From Salvelinus alpinus (lineage: Eukaryota > Chordata > Actinopteri > Salmoniformes > Salmonidae): 64,000 nucleotides of DNA. The notes beneath the pieces were generated by a model that saw nothing but the letters and a program-made list of their open reading frames with translations, was not told the DNA's origin and did not search any database. The stretch is from positions 11,557,918 to 11,621,917 of the forward strand of contig NC_092091.1 in NCBI RefSeq assembly GCF_045679555.1, given 5' to 3'. The position numbers and the translations under genes were made by a program. Positions 1-13,588 of the stretch are shown here, piece by piece. Within the stretch, counting starts at the first letter, position 1, and every line of letters starts with the position of its first letter.

Positions 1-321
1 CATTTTGTGAAAAAGGAATTCTAAACATATGTATAACAGGTATGTCGCTACTCAACATCTCTTGTATTAGCACGTTTATATACTCCCCTTGCAATTTCCC
101 AGCAAGCTTGTTTAGTAGCTAGAATGAATGTTAGTTGTCTGTAACCCTTTTTTTTTACCACCAAACGTCTTTGTGGTGTTGTGATAACAATCAGTTTGCC
201 AAATCTAAAGGCCGATAGTTTGCCAATCACTCCTACTGTGGTAAATGACAGTGTAAAAGGGCATATCATTGTAGCTAACAGCAACATGAATGTTAATTTA
301 TTTAAGTAAATCCTCGTAAAG
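1..321. other. Upstream flank of TDG copy 1
   Basis: No gene is seen. The sequence is AT-rich and contains no obvious TATA box or CpG island next to the ATG at 322. Any 5' untranslated exon would lie here or beyond the window edge. Confidence 0.4.
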
Positions 322-3300
322 ATGGAAGAAAAGCAGTATACGTCACTGACGGTTCCTACGGATTATCTCCAACAGTGGTGAGTTGTCCTCCGAACGCGTT
401 GGTGTTGGGAGGTTTTGCATAAAATACAATTGTTGTGGAGTGTCAGTGTGGAGGTCTCCATCAACATGTATTAAATAAAGCTCATTTTGCAATAACTGTC
501 AAAACAGTTCCTATCGCCATGGCCTACAGCAGGCTATGTATTATTGTCATCATTAGACAAAGCATGCTTTTCTCCCCCCCACAACACTGTACTTTTTAAA
601 ATTAAGAAACAATTATGATCCTGTGAAGACAGACCGACAGGAAGGCAGACATTTTTACATGGTACAATGTACATGATTAAATAATGATTTGCAAAGAAAA
701 AACTGATTGGAAGTTTATATGCAAAGTTACTCTATGGATGCAGAGTGAGGTAACATGTCATTGATAGGCCATTTACATTTAAGTAAAGTAATCCTAGACG
801 TTAAAACACATGCATCCTTACAACATGATCATTAATAGCACACACACCCATGTCAAACCCAAAAGTTGGGCCATGAATGTTTTCTGACCAGGAAACATGA
901 GACGTCAAACCAATGTGTGTGTGAAATGTATTCTAGGAAGGTTGCTGTCATATTTGTTGATGTAAACTCACATATATACTGGGTTCCTAGGAGCATGAAC
1001 CGTTTCTCTATGGACCCTCAGTCATTTCTTTGTCTTCCGGTTTGTCACCTCTCTGGACAAACCCCATTTGAAAACAAAAGAAGATGGTGTCACCCCAGTC
1101 GGTTTCTTTTGTCTTCTGGACCTGTAGGTACCAGTCCACCCAGCAGCACCCCCAAGCTCAACATGTGATGCAGTACCATAACACGGGTCATATGGGTCAT
1201 TACATGGAGGGATCCAGAGAGGACCGGGTCATGACGGAGCTGTCTGTCCACCAGGACCTCCCTGTCCACCAAGAGCTGGACTTCCTTCACGACTTCCATC
1301 AAGAGCCAATCGTCCAACACGATCAGCCTGTGGATACATCACAAGGTATGTGATGACCGCCCCCACCCCCTTACTTAGCCAGGCCGTCTGCCATGTTTGT
1401 GTGGTCAATATTTGTACAGCTTTATTTGTTGTGCGCTCTCTCCTCTGCGTACACACATTTCCCCAGTCCCCACCACCCTGGTGTTAACATGAACTGATCT
1501 ATCCTCACGCGGTGCTGTTCCAGTAATCAATCCGATTATATTTGTCCAGCACCTTCCACAGAATCATTGGGCGTGTCTGAGATTGACTACATTGCAGTCG
1601 GACTGCACAGGATCACTGATTTTTATAAATCCCCATTTTGCTTCCCGGAGAACCACTCATTATGTGATCAAGATTTGCGATTCTGCACCTCGCCTCAAAT
1701 GGATTCCCCCGCAAACCTGTTCATTTTCTGTCTTTTAGCTCCGACGCCAGGGAAGAGAAAGAGAGGTCGGCCTCCCAAACAGAAGCCGGGGGAGGGCCAA
1801 CCGCAGGAGGACTACGATCAGGCAGAGGCCCTGAAGAAAGCCAAAAGGACCCTTAACCGTTTCAATGGCATGTCAGTGGACGAGGTTATGGCCAAAACCC
1901 TGCCAGACATTATTGACCATAACCTGGACATTTTGATAGTGAGTTTTAACATTTAATTTGTGACATTTTCAGACTGGTGATGTTGAGTAGGGCTGTTTAT
2001 GTAAAGTTTGGCCCAATTATATATATTTTTATCTGTACCATTATTAATGATAGGCCATTCTACCCTGATGATGGCCCATGGAATACACCATTCTACCCTA
2101 ATGATAGCACATGGAATACACCATTCTACCCTGATGATGGCCCCTGGAATACACACACCATTATACCCTGATGATAGCCCCTGGAATACACACACCATTA
2201 TACCCTGATGATAGCCCCTGGAATACACACACCATTATACCCTGATGATAGCCCCTGGAATACACACACCATTATACCCTGATGATAGCCCCTGGAATAC
2301 ACACACCATTATACCCTGATGATAGCCCCTGGAATACACACACCATTATACCCTGATGATAGCCCCTGGAATACACACACCATTATACCCTGATGATAGC
2401 CCATTGGATCAAACACAACTTTTCATTAGATTAAACCCATGTACTACGTGCGTTGTGAATTTGAATCAAATCAAAAATGACTCTTCAGTCTCTAGCATTT
2501 TGCAATAATAAGAATTTATGATCCCTTTCTCAGATTGGTATCAATCCAGGACTGTTGTCAGCCTACAAGGGACGACATTACCCAAACCCAGGAAACCATT
2601 TCTGTACGTAGCACTCACTTCTATTTCCATACATACATACAGAGTACTGTAATACCACATACTGACTGCCTGATTAGGGTCATGTTCATTAGGGCACAAC
2701 GAAGCAAAACATTGTGCAGCGGAAAAAAAGAAAAAACAAGCCAGTCTTGTTGGACGAGTTCAAACGGTACCTCTCTCTTTGACTCGTTTTAGAACGCTTT
2801 CTTCCGTTTTGTGCCTAGTGAACACAACCCACGTTATTAGTAACATTATGAGGAAAGTGATTGAGCTTGTTTTTGTTTTGGACCTTAGGGAAATGCCTGT
2901 TCCTCTCTGGTCTTACTGATGAGCAGCTCAACCACATGCACGATCTGAGCCTGCCGGAGAAGTATGGCATTGGCTTTACCAACATGGTGGAGAGGACAAC
3001 GCCAGGAAGCAAAGACCTCTCAAGGTGTCAAACCTATAGTAATAAACCTATAGTAATAAAAAAAGCACAGATGTCATGAAACATCCATTTTGCATTTTCT
3101 TTCTAGTTACAGTTGTCGTCATGGTTATTGGTTCATTGTCGTCATGGTTATTGGGTCATTGTCTAGGCTAACTTTGTTACTATTTCTACAGCAAAGAGTT
3201 TCGTGAAGGAGGCCGGCAATTGGTGGAGAAGCTGAAGAAATACAAGCCACTAATCGCAGCTTTCAACGGAAAATGTGAGCACATTTTTATAGAGCATATC

Positions 3301-5967
3301 AGTAATTACAATTATAGTTTGTTTTGTCTTTTACAGATAAAAACAGAAATACTTGTCATTTCGACAAAGTTTGACCTACATCATTTCATGATGATATTCA
3401 TTGCATTACGGTCTGGTTCGATTCCAGGCTTTATCACAGCGGTCTAAGGCACTGCATCTCAGTGCTAGAGGCGTCACTACAGACACCCTGGTTCAGGGCC
3501 GTGATTGGGAGTCCCATAGGGCCGGCGCACAATTGGCCCAGCGTCGTCCGGGTTTGGCCGGTGTAGGTCGTCATTGTAAATAAGAATTTGTTCTGAACTG
3601 ACTTGCCTAGTTAAATAAAGGTTAAATTACTCTTCTTCGGCAGGTATTTACGAAATTTTCAGCAAAGAGATCTTTGGAGTGAAGGCAAAGAAACTCGAGT
3701 TTGGCTTACAGCCGTACAAAATCCCAGAAACCGAAACAGTAAGTAGTTTTACCAAAATACACTGAACCAAAATATAAACACAACATGTAAAGAAAGTGTT
3801 AATCCCGTGTTTCATGAGCTGAAATAAAAGATCCCAGAAATGTTCCATACACACATGCTTATTTCGTGGTGTGCACGAATTTGTTTCCATCCCTGTTAGT
3901 GAGCATTTCTCCTTTGCCAAGATAATCCATCCACCTGACAGGTGGGCGAGCAGTTTGCCGATGTCAACATTGTGAATAGAGTGCCCCATGGTGAGGTTAT
4001 GGTACGGGCAGGCATAAGCTACTGACAACGAACACAACTCGATTTTATCGATGGCAATTTGAACGCACAGAGATTGTCGTGCCATTCATCCACTGCCATC
4101 ACCTCATGTTTCAGCATGATAATGCACGGCCCCATGTCGTAAGGATCTGTACACAATTCTTAGAAGCTGAAAATGTCCCAGTTCTTCCATGGCCTGCATA
4201 CTCACCAGACATGTCACCCATTGAGCATTGCTCTGGATCAACGTGTATGACAGCGTGTTCCAGTTCCTGCTAATATCCAGCAACTTCGCACAGCCAATTG
4301 AAGAGGAGTGGGAAAACACAACGCACAATCAACAGCCTGATTAACTCTATTTTGAAGGAGATGTCACGCTGCATGAGGCAAATGGTGGTCACACCAGATA
4401 CTGACTGGTTTTCTGATCCACGCCCCCCCCCCCCCCCCTTATTTCCAAAGTATCTGAAATCCATAGATTAGGGCCTAATGAATTTATTTCAATTGAAGGA
4501 TTTCCTTAAAATCTTTGAAATTGTTGAATGTTGCGTTTTTATATTTTTGTTCAGGATAGTAACTAGTCGCACATGTTTGTATCCATTCTCTCATTGTCTG
4601 TTCCTACTGTTGTTTTGGGGTCTGTTCAACAGGGTACAACGTTATAGATTCCGATAGAAATGTATTCTAGATCAAGTTTAGCGTAATGTCACGTAGAGCT
4701 GTGAGCCGTGTCGGCTCCACACATTTCTACCTGCAACGTTGCGAATGTCTTCACTCATTGCATACATCCCAGGTGTGCTACTTGATGCCTTCGTCAAGCC
4801 CCCGCTGTGCCCAGTTCCCCCGCGCTCAGGACAAGGTTCACTTCTACATCAAGCTGAAGGAGATACGGGACAAGATCAAAGGTGTGGTCTCAGTGGCCCG
4901 CGAGGTGCAAGAGACTGAGTACCACTTCGACTTGGGACTTGCCAAAGGTAAAATAATGGTCACGACGGAGTTAAGTTAAGCGTTGCCACACTTCAAAGTC
5001 TCGTTCACGCTGCTATTTCAGAACGAACATGAGAAAGCCGTTAACTGAATCTCTGATATATACTGAATATATTGCCATTGATAAGGATGCCATCGTGCGC
5101 TTCATGTTACACCAATTATATTCAGTCATGTGGTGTACATTCAAAGGATAAATGAGGGTATGCTCTCTAGATTGGCAATCGTATTGAAGAGCAGTGTTGT
5201 TGATCAGTAATGTTGTATTTCCTGTATCACTGCTACAGAGGATGCTAAGAGGATGGCCATCAAGGAGGAGCAGGTGGATCCTGAGTACGAGACCTGCGAC
5301 GGGGAGCGCGAGGAGGCAAGGCAAAGCACAAGCTACTGCAACATTTCCTCCACCAAAGAGACCGGTGAGAGCAAGTTTCTGAAGAGTGTTTTTTTTGTCT
5401 TTCGTTAGTGCTTCTCGGCTGATAGGAAAATAGACCCGAAAGATGAACGACTTGTCATCACTATTCATACAGCTGTTGGTTTGTTAAAGGGTTACTTCAG
5501 GATTTAGGCAATGAAGCCCTTTATCTACTGACCCAGAGTCAGATGAAGCCCCTTATCTACTGACCCAGAGTCAGATGAAGCCCTTTATCTACTGACCCAG
5601 AGTCAGATGAAGCCCCTTATCTACTGACCCAGAGTCAGATGAGGCCCTTTATCTACTGACCCAGAGTCAGATGAAGCCCCTTATCTACTGACCCAGAGTC
5701 AGATGAGGCCCTTTATCTACTGACCCAGAGTCAGATGAAGCCCTTTATCTAGATGAACTCGTGGATACCATTTTTACATCTGAATAATTGTTTTTAATTT
5801 TTATACTCCTTTCAGCAATGCCCAGTAAGGACCAAGCCCAAGCTACACCATTGAACCACATGCCATACGACCAGTGGATGACACAGTCGTTTGCGGACCA
5901 GATACCGGACATTAGCTGTAACAGTAGCAATGTAGCTCAACCTCAGTTGGGAGCAGAAACCTTTTGA
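322..5967 (+). CDS. tdg: Thymine-DNA glycosylase, tandem copy 1 (10 coding exons, 436 aa)
   Basis: TDG is a nuclear base-excision enzyme that removes T or U from G mispairs and, in vertebrates, 5-formyl- and 5-carboxylcytosine in active DNA demethylation. Exons read from GT-AG sites and homology: 322-377, 1128-1345, 1739-1938, 2534-2603, 2889-3024, 3192-3274, 3644-3738, 4773-4947, 5239-5364, 5816-5967; together they form one open frame. Residues 1-90 are Gln/His-rich. A basic [11 protein letters not shown] stretch (97-107) has an AT-hook-like GRP core. The UDG-fold domain starts near 125, with catalytic Asn162 in GINPG (160-164) and the insertion loop MPSSSPRC at 291-298. A sumoylation-type IKEE lies at 352-355, and the C-terminus keeps [11 protein letters not shown]. 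Relative to human TDG, Ala145 is Ser, Gly154 is Asn and Ala274 is Pro. Length is near the human 410. The start is the first ATG of an exon that copy 2 matches exactly in length. Intron 7 holds a Tc1-derived element, intron 6 a SINE, and introns 3 and 9 minisatellites. Confidence 0.95.
2054..2402. repeat. 37-bp minisatellite, intron 3 of TDG copy 1
   Basis: About nine to ten tandem units of 36-37 bp built on CCTGATGATAGCCCCTGGAA. The first three units differ slightly; the later ones are nearly identical. The array is entirely intronic, starting about 115 bases after the donor of exon 3. Confidence 0.9.
2676..2832. mobile_element. MITE-like palindromic element with ATTAGGGC/GCCTAGTG ends, intron 4 of TDG copy 1
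   Basis: The element begins GGGTCATGTTCATTAGGGCA and ends TGCCTAGTGAACACAACCCA, roughly inverted termini around a TTGTTGGACGAGTTCAAACG-type core. Related copies are at 6411-6614, near 27640-27775 and 37448-37565, and a fifth is split at 21095-21385. Family name unknown to me; it is non-coding. Confidence 0.6.
3408..3632 (+). mobile_element. SmaI-type SINE, intron 6 of TDG copy 1
   Basis: A tRNA-derived head (GTGGTCTAAGGC-like GCGGTCTAAGGCACTGCATC) is followed by GCGCACAATTGGCCCAGCGT and the LINE-like tail GACTTGCCTAGTTAAATAAA. It sits just upstream of the acceptor of exon 7 (3644), so its tail forms part of the polypyrimidine-side intron. Confidence 0.85.
3760..4556. mobile_element. Non-autonomous Tc1-like element, intron 7 of TDG copy 1
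   Basis: Inverted ends CACTGAACCAAAATATAAAC and the mirrored ...TATATTTTTGTTCAGG-like right end are flanked by TA. Inside, 4090-4230 (+) reads [12 protein letters not shown] and [14 protein letters not shown], a Tc1 transposase catalytic-domain piece, but the frame is short and broken. About 0.8 kb, so internally deleted relative to a 1.2-1.6 kb element. A C-run lies at 4423-4438. Confidence 0.8.
5511..5752. repeat. 32-bp minisatellite, intron 9 of TDG copy 1
   Basis: Seven and a half tandem 32-bp units of the type ATGAAGCCCTTTATCTACTG plus ACCCAGAGTCAG, with T/C and A/G variants alternating between units. It ends about 64 bases before the acceptor of the last exon. Confidence 0.9.
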
Positions 5968-6273
5968 AGAAGGCCCCCACAAGAAAAGTCATTGGGTCAC
6001 ACCGTTTCTGAGGCATCATAATGCATGCGTCACATTAGAAGGAAGATGGAGGAGAAATGGCCCATCTTGACTGGACTCCTGTTTTTCAAATTCTCTCTTT
6101 AAAACACAGCCCATTTTTTCCCCCCATTAATTTTTATAACTATTTATTGCATTTCATACAGCATGTGTCCAGTGTCTTATTTTTATATTTTTAAAGAATG
6201 GGATTTTGTTGTATCCCTCACATGTGGAAGTGTAATTGTGCTCTGGAATTTTTAAGTTTGTTATTACATAGAT

Positions 6274-6279
6274 ATTAAA
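6274..6279 (+). promoter_or_regulatory. Polyadenylation signal ATTAAA, TDG copy 1
   Basis: ATTAAA lies about 310 bases after the stop codon of TDG copy 1, in an AT-rich untranslated stretch. It is the first canonical variant signal after the stop, so the 3' end is probably near 6295-6310. This is inferred from the sequence alone. Confidence 0.5.
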
Positions 6280-6410
6280 TCAGTTGTACAACTGACATTG
6301 ACAGTTATTTTGTGGAATCCGGAACTTATTGATGTACATGGTTCATTAGGACTTGTAAAGTGATCACGTTGAATGAAAAAGACAGGCGCCTGACAGTCCC
6401 AAGACGACAT

Positions 6411-6614
6411 GGGCCGTATTCATTAGGGCACACCGTATGAAAACCACAATGCAACGGAAAATGGAAGTGTTTCTTATTGGACAAATTCAAATAGTACCTG
6501 CTTTGTGTCTCTAGTGAATTCAACTGTGGAAAGCTTTTAAAGAGAACTGGAAAAACAGGAAAGGAACTGAAATGCTTAGTGTTTTCTTACAGTGTGCCCT
6601 AATGAACACGACCC
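6411..6614. mobile_element. Second copy of the ATTAGGGC-type palindromic element
   Basis: It starts GCCGTATTCATTAGGGCACA and ends GTGCCCTAATGAACACGACC, clear inverted termini. The interior differs from the copy in intron 4 of TDG copy 1 but keeps the AACGGAAAA and TATTGGACAAATTCAAATAG motifs. Confidence 0.6.
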
Positions 6615-7082
6615 TAGTTTCCATCTGGGTTCACAGCCACCTTTTCTAGCGGTCCCAGCAGTTTTCTCCAGGCCATTTTAAACGAGACAGTTTCAGGTGA
6701 AGGTAGCCCCAGTTTCCTCCTTATGACTGATGATCATGGCGTTACATCATTCATCTGACCTCTGAACCATATATTGATCTTCAGCAGAGCAACAGAGTTT
6801 ATAATTTACTAAACAAGACGGACATCTTACAATGTCAAATGAGAATATGTCCCTGGACGCAGAATCAAATCACTCCTTTCATTATACAGAAATAACCATG
6901 CCTGGTCTTATCATGACAAATGTTTAGATGACAGTGGAGGTGTTCATCATTTACATGGATTGTAGCTAAGTCAGTTTTCCTGACAGTTGATTATACTTTC
7001 TGGGCACACAATGTCATTAGCTAGTCTATAAAGTGTATGCTCATTGCCAAATTTCTACTCATGGATAATGAGTGCGTTTCAA

Positions 7083-7290
7083 CTAGGCAAGTCAGTTAAG
7101 AACAAATTCTTATTTTCAATGACGGCCTAGGAACAGTGGGTTATAACTGCCTTGTTCAGGGGCAGAACGACAGATTTTTACCTTGTCAGCTCGGGGATTC
7201 GATCTTGCAACCTGTCAGTTACCAGTCCAACACTAACCACTAGGCTACCTGCCGCCTCTACACTCTAACCACTAGGCTACCTGCCGCCTA
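7083..7290 (-). mobile_element. HpaI-type SINE
   Basis: On the - strand the tRNA-like head (GGTAGCCTAGTGGTTAG) is followed by GTTCTGCCCCTGAACAAGGC and the tail TAAGAATTTGTTCTTAACTG. The head end is partly duplicated (TAACCACTAGGCTACCTGCC occurs twice, near 7235 and 7265). Confidence 0.9.
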
Positions 7291-8840
7291 CCCTTAACTG
7301 TATTCACTCTGGAGGAAGAAATTGTGGTCTCTGTTACGCCCATTGTCTTGTTCTGATGCAATACTTTGTGGTGTAATTAGTATCAATATAAATCCTCATA
7401 GAAAATATACATTTTCCCATTCAAACCTAAAAAACCTGGCTTGACTGGATGATTGACGTATATGGTGTTGTGTTTGGACAAAGAAATCTTCAATATCAAA
7501 CTACAAGCACAAATGGGTAGACAGATGGTTAAATTAAGTTGTTATAAGCCATAATACTGTAGTGTAGTAACATTAACATTGTTGTTAGTACTGCGTAGTT
7601 GCATAGTTATTTCATAACCCAAAGGCAGATGGCGATATTGAGTTGTTTCACCTTACCGTCCAAAGGGGATCTATCTATCTATGCAGTTGGCTATACACTC
7701 GTATCCCCCCGTGGGGGACAGAATCAGTGGAATGAATACATATCTAGTCTCATATGGCAGAGGCATCCATTCTACGGCCCGTAGGTCCACGGTAGCGTTT
7801 TGAAACCATCTGACCAGGGGTGGAAAAAAGACACCTGCAAACTGATTGGCTGAACGCGATATGCAACATCCAGGGACTAGCATTGGTGGTGGAAAATGGT
7901 GTTTTAAGTATGCATATTTACCTTTTTTCCCCCCCCTGCCTTCTCGTCATTCAATTGAGTTATGGAGGAAATCGACACCTTTGCAGCCTGAATGGAGAAT
8001 GTTTTATGTACAAAGACTTGATAGGCCAGTTGCAAAGTAAAAAATGACTATATAGTAAGAATGTATGTGAACAAAATGTAGTTTTTTGGTCTTAATTCAA
8101 GGTTGGGCATAAGGTTAGCAAATGTGATTAGGGTTAGGTTTTAAAGAAGAGAAATATGAGTTCCTCAGCTAAGGCGAGGCGACGCAACAAACAACGGGCA
8201 AACTGCTGGTTCACGCTGGGTCCAGCGTGAACCAACCCCCCGCCCCCCCCAAAAAGTGTCCCAGCGGCAGAGAGGAAGCGATGAGGTGTTGCACTGCCCA
8301 AAATCTGTCCAGGAAAACAAGCCCAAGAAGTGAGGAATTTATGTATGGCGGTCAATGAGAGATTGTCTAATTTGGTCAACAGAACATTTAATTGCTAATT
8401 TGCTACACAATGCTTATTTGATTGAATAGAAGTTTCGTAACAGTTAGGTTGTTAAGAATGCACTGATATAAGTGGACGCACGTGGCATTTCGGCGACTAA
8501 AAAAACAACAACTTTATATTGGAGTTGTGCCTGTTAGACATACACCCAGACCGTGAGCAGAGCAACAGGCCCAGGCCTACACCCACCCAAGACCCATCCT
8601 GCGACATAAGAGGCATATATCAGATGCTCAGCATGCTCTGCTCACAACTATTGGTCAGAGCCTAAACCACACAAATAAGAGGTGACAGCATTCCCTCCCA
8701 AATATGCCCCCCTAGACACAACTACGACAAAACAACCAACAAAAATGGGTCACAACTCTTGTCGCACGCTGGGTCTGTATCAGTAGAGGCTCTTCCTCAG
8801 TGAATTTCATTTTTTTTTTTTTTTTTTTTTAGTTACCCAC
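7291..8840. other. Intergenic stretch without a recognised gene
   Basis: No convincing coding frame. There is a C-run at 8236-8248 and a long T-run at 8811-8831. Short open frames here lack family motifs and splice support. Confidence 0.5.
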
Positions 8841-9750
8841 CTTAGATTAAACTATACAACATATATTCACATCACCAAATAATTGATTACAACAAACTGT
8901 TTTGCAACGAAGGTCTACAAGAGCCTCAGTAGCACTCTGTAGGGTAGCACCATGGTGTAGCTGGAGGACAGCTAGCTTCAATCCTCCTCTGGGTACATCG
9001 ACTTCAATACAAAACCTAGGAGGCTCATGGTTTTCACCCCCTTCCATAGACTTATACAATCATTATGACAACTCCCAGGGACATCCTCGAACCGATCAGA
9101 GCTCTTGCAGCATGACGTGACGTTGTCCACCCAATCAAAGGATCAGAGAATGAGTAGTTGACACAAAGAGAGAGAATGACAAAAGTTGAACAGTTTTTCT
9201 CAAATGAATTTCTTCCAAAATTGAGTAGAAGCAAGAGATAGCTATGTTTTTTACTCAAACACCTGGCTCAAACCGAGAGGGATGCTATGTTAGCTAGCTG
9301 GCTATGGCTATCCAACACTGAAACTCTTCCAAGTCAAGGTAAGCTTTTGGTTTTATTAATTTATTGCCACCAGGGCCCACCGGTGTAACTGCTAAACTGC
9401 TTTCTGACTGTACACTGTACTGCATGATTGTAGCGGGTTTAATAACGTGTTCGTTCTAGTAGCTATGTTGACTATAAAGTGACAACGATGTAGGCTGTTT
9501 GTAGCAGTTAGCGGTCATGGTATAGAGGTTTGGCTTGGAATGGTTTTCACCTGGTCACAGACAGATAATGTGTTGTGCACTGAAGTCCACAAGAGAAGGG
9601 AAAAGGTGACAGGACGAGAGTGCGTAGATCGCTGCCAGACGGAATTATATATACAATGATCAAAGTGACCATGCTGTTTTTATGAGGCTGCTGTGAAAGT
9701 GAACTGATAATAATAATCCTCCCTCATCTTAAACGACACCAACCACCACT
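8841..9750. repeat. Probable dispersed repeat, unclassified
   Basis: The segment around 8915-9130 (TAGCACTCTGTAGGGTAGCA, CCTCTGGGTACAT) resembles a common salmonid interspersed sequence as far as I can recall. No coding potential and no second copy in this window, so the call is weak. Confidence 0.3.
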
Positions 9751-9754
9751 GATA

Positions 9755-10640
9755 CTCAGTGTATATCAATGAATTGGTGAGGGCACTAGAACAGTCTGCA
9801 GCACCCGGCCTCACCCTACTGGACTTGGAAATCAAATGTCTACTGTTTGCAGATTATCTGGTGCTCCTGTACCCAATCAAGAAGGGTCTACAGCAGCACC
9901 TCTTCTGCACAGATTCTGTCAGACTTGGGCCTTGACAGTAAATCTCTGTAAGACAAAAATAATGGTGTTCCAAAAAAGGTCCAGTAGCCAAGACAACAAA
10001 TACAAATTCTATCTAGACATCGTTGCCCTAGAGCACACAAAAAAACTATACATACCTCGGCCTAAACATCAGCACCACAGGTAACTTCCACAAGGCTGTG
10101 AACAATCTAAAAAGACAAGGCAAGAAGGGCTTTCATCAAAAGGAACATCAAATTCAACATCCCAATTAGGATCTGGCAAAAAATTATTTAGTTATATAAC
10201 CCATTGCCCTCTATGGTTATGAGGTCTGGGGTCCACTCACCAACCAATAATTTACAAAATAGGACAAACACCCAATTGAAACTCTGCAAGCAGAATTCTG
10301 CAAAAAATATACTTTGTGTACAACGCAAACCCCAAACAATGCATGCAGAGCAGAATTTAGGACGATACCCGCTAGTTATCTACATCCCCCAAAAGAGCTG
10401 TTCAATTCTACATCCACCTAACCTATAAAATAGTCCCCTCAGCCAGCTGGTTCTGGGGCTCTGTTCACAAACACAAACAGACCCCTTGATATTGAGAGGC
10501 CGACATAGGCAGACCTGGCTCTCAAGAGAAGACAAGCTAAATGTATGACCACATTAGAGACACATATTTCCCACAGATAACACAAATCAAACATTGATAA
10601 ACTCCCATATCTGTTTGGTATTTCACCTGACTGTGCAATC
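9755..10640 (+). mobile_element. L1/Tx1-like LINE, 3' half of reverse transcriptase ORF, decayed
   Basis: Across shifting frames the sequence reads YINEL-VRALEQS, then CLLFADYLVLL (the FADD box with the second Asp changed to Tyr), FCQTWALTVNL-KTKIMVFQK, and LYGYEVWGPLTNQ. This is the order of the palm and thumb regions of a LINE reverse transcriptase. Several frameshifts and stops are present. An inverted copy of the 3' part lies at 30050-30840. Confidence 0.75.
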
Positions 10641-10650
10641 ACAGCAGCAA

Positions 10651-10830
10651 TCCCCAGGTCGTTGCTGTAATCCCCAGGTCGTTGCTGTAATCCCCAGGTC
10701 GTTGCTGTAATCCCCAGGTCGTTGCTGTAATCCCCAGGTCGTTGCTGTAATCCCCAGGTCGTTGCTGTAATCCCCAGGTCGTTGCTGTAATCCCCAGGTC
10801 GTTGCTGTAATCCCCAGGTCGTTGATATAA
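10651..10830. repeat. 20-bp minisatellite, nine units
   Basis: Nine head-to-tail copies of TCCCCAGGTCGTTGCTGTAA, the last with GATATAA. The following bases (GTGTTCTCAGTCAACTTACC, then TGGTAAAATAAGG) are the tail of the repeat seen in reverse at 54798-55180, so the array seems to have grown from that repeat's tail. Confidence 0.9.
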
Positions 10831-11399
10831 ATGCAAACGTGTTCTCAGTCAACTTACCTGGTAAAATAAGGGTTAAATTTTTTTTTTAATGTAAATAAAT
10901 TAAAGCAAGATTTGTGGTACGTTGCCATGAGAAAAGGGCAACTGGTGGAGCACAAACAACATTGTAAATACCACCAATATTTATCTGTTTATTTATCTTC
11001 CCTTACTATTCGTACTACTACTATTTGCACATAGCTGATAATAACACTTAAAACTTCTTAGGGCTTGTCCAATTTTTTCTCAATTTCCGCCTGAATGACG
11101 TGCCTAAAGTAAACTGCCTGTTGCTCAGGCCCTGAATCCAGGAAATGCATATAATTGGTACCATTGGAAAGAAAACACTCTGAAGTTTGTATAAATAATG
11201 TAGGTGAACATAAACTAAGAGGAAGTCTGTGCTGCGTGTTTTTTAGTCTGAATCTAGTTGGAACTTTGATCTCTCTACCTGATCTGGTTGTCTAACACGG
11301 TTGTAACTGTCTCTGAGGTGTGTCAGGCTTGCACGTACAACACCCGTTCTGCCAGTCACATTCTGTTAAAAGGTCCCCAAAGCACACACATCCCTGTGT

Positions 11400-11835
11400 C
11401 GCTCCTCTTTTCAGTTCGCTGCAGCTAGCGACTGGAACGAGCTGCAACAAACACTCAAACTGAACAGTTTTATCTCAATCTCTTCATTCAAAGACTCAAA
11501 TCATGGACACACTTACTGAGAGTTGTGGCTGCTTAGAGTGATGTATTGTTGTCTCTACCTTCTTGCCCTTTGTGCTGTTGTCTGTGCCCAATAATGTTTG
11601 TACCATGTTTTGTGTTGCTAACATGTTGCTACCATGCTGTGTTGTCATGTGTTGCTGCCTTGCTATGTTGTTGTCTTAGGTCTCTCTTTATGTAGTGTTG
11701 CGTTGTCTCTCTTGTCGTGATGTGTGTTTTGTCCTATATTTTTATTTTATAATACGAGGCCCCCATCCCCGCAGGAGGCCGTTTGCCTTCTGGTAGGCCG
11801 TATTTGTAAATAAGAATTTGTTCTTAACTGACTTG
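11400..11835 (+). mobile_element. LINE 3' fragment with HpaI-like tail
   Basis: It begins GCTGCAGCTAGCGACTGGAA (encoding the AA-DWNEL motif at the end of the ORF in these LINEs) and ends TAAGAATTTGTTCTTAACTG. This tail is shared with HpaI SINEs, the usual source-LINE and SINE relationship. Confidence 0.65.
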
Positions 11836-11982
11836 CCCCTCAATCTGTGTTGATTTACTTGTCCTCAATCTGGGTTGACATACCTGTCCTCAATCTGGGT
11901 TGACATACCTGTCCTCAATCTGGGTTGACATACCTGTCCTCAATCTGTGTTGACATACCTGTCCTCAATCTGGGTTGACATA

Positions 11983-13588
<1,606 letters not shown>

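Larger units (their letters stand above)
5968..7080. other. 3' untranslated and intergenic sequence after TDG copy 1
   Basis: Apart from the ATTAAA signal and a copy of the ATTAGGGC-type palindromic repeat at 6411-6614, no gene or structured RNA was recognised. Confidence 0.5.

Noticed and set aside
10651-10830. Regular 20-bp repeats as a CRISPR-like array
   Set aside because: The units abut with no spacers and the genome is a vertebrate one. The same applies to the other tandem arrays.
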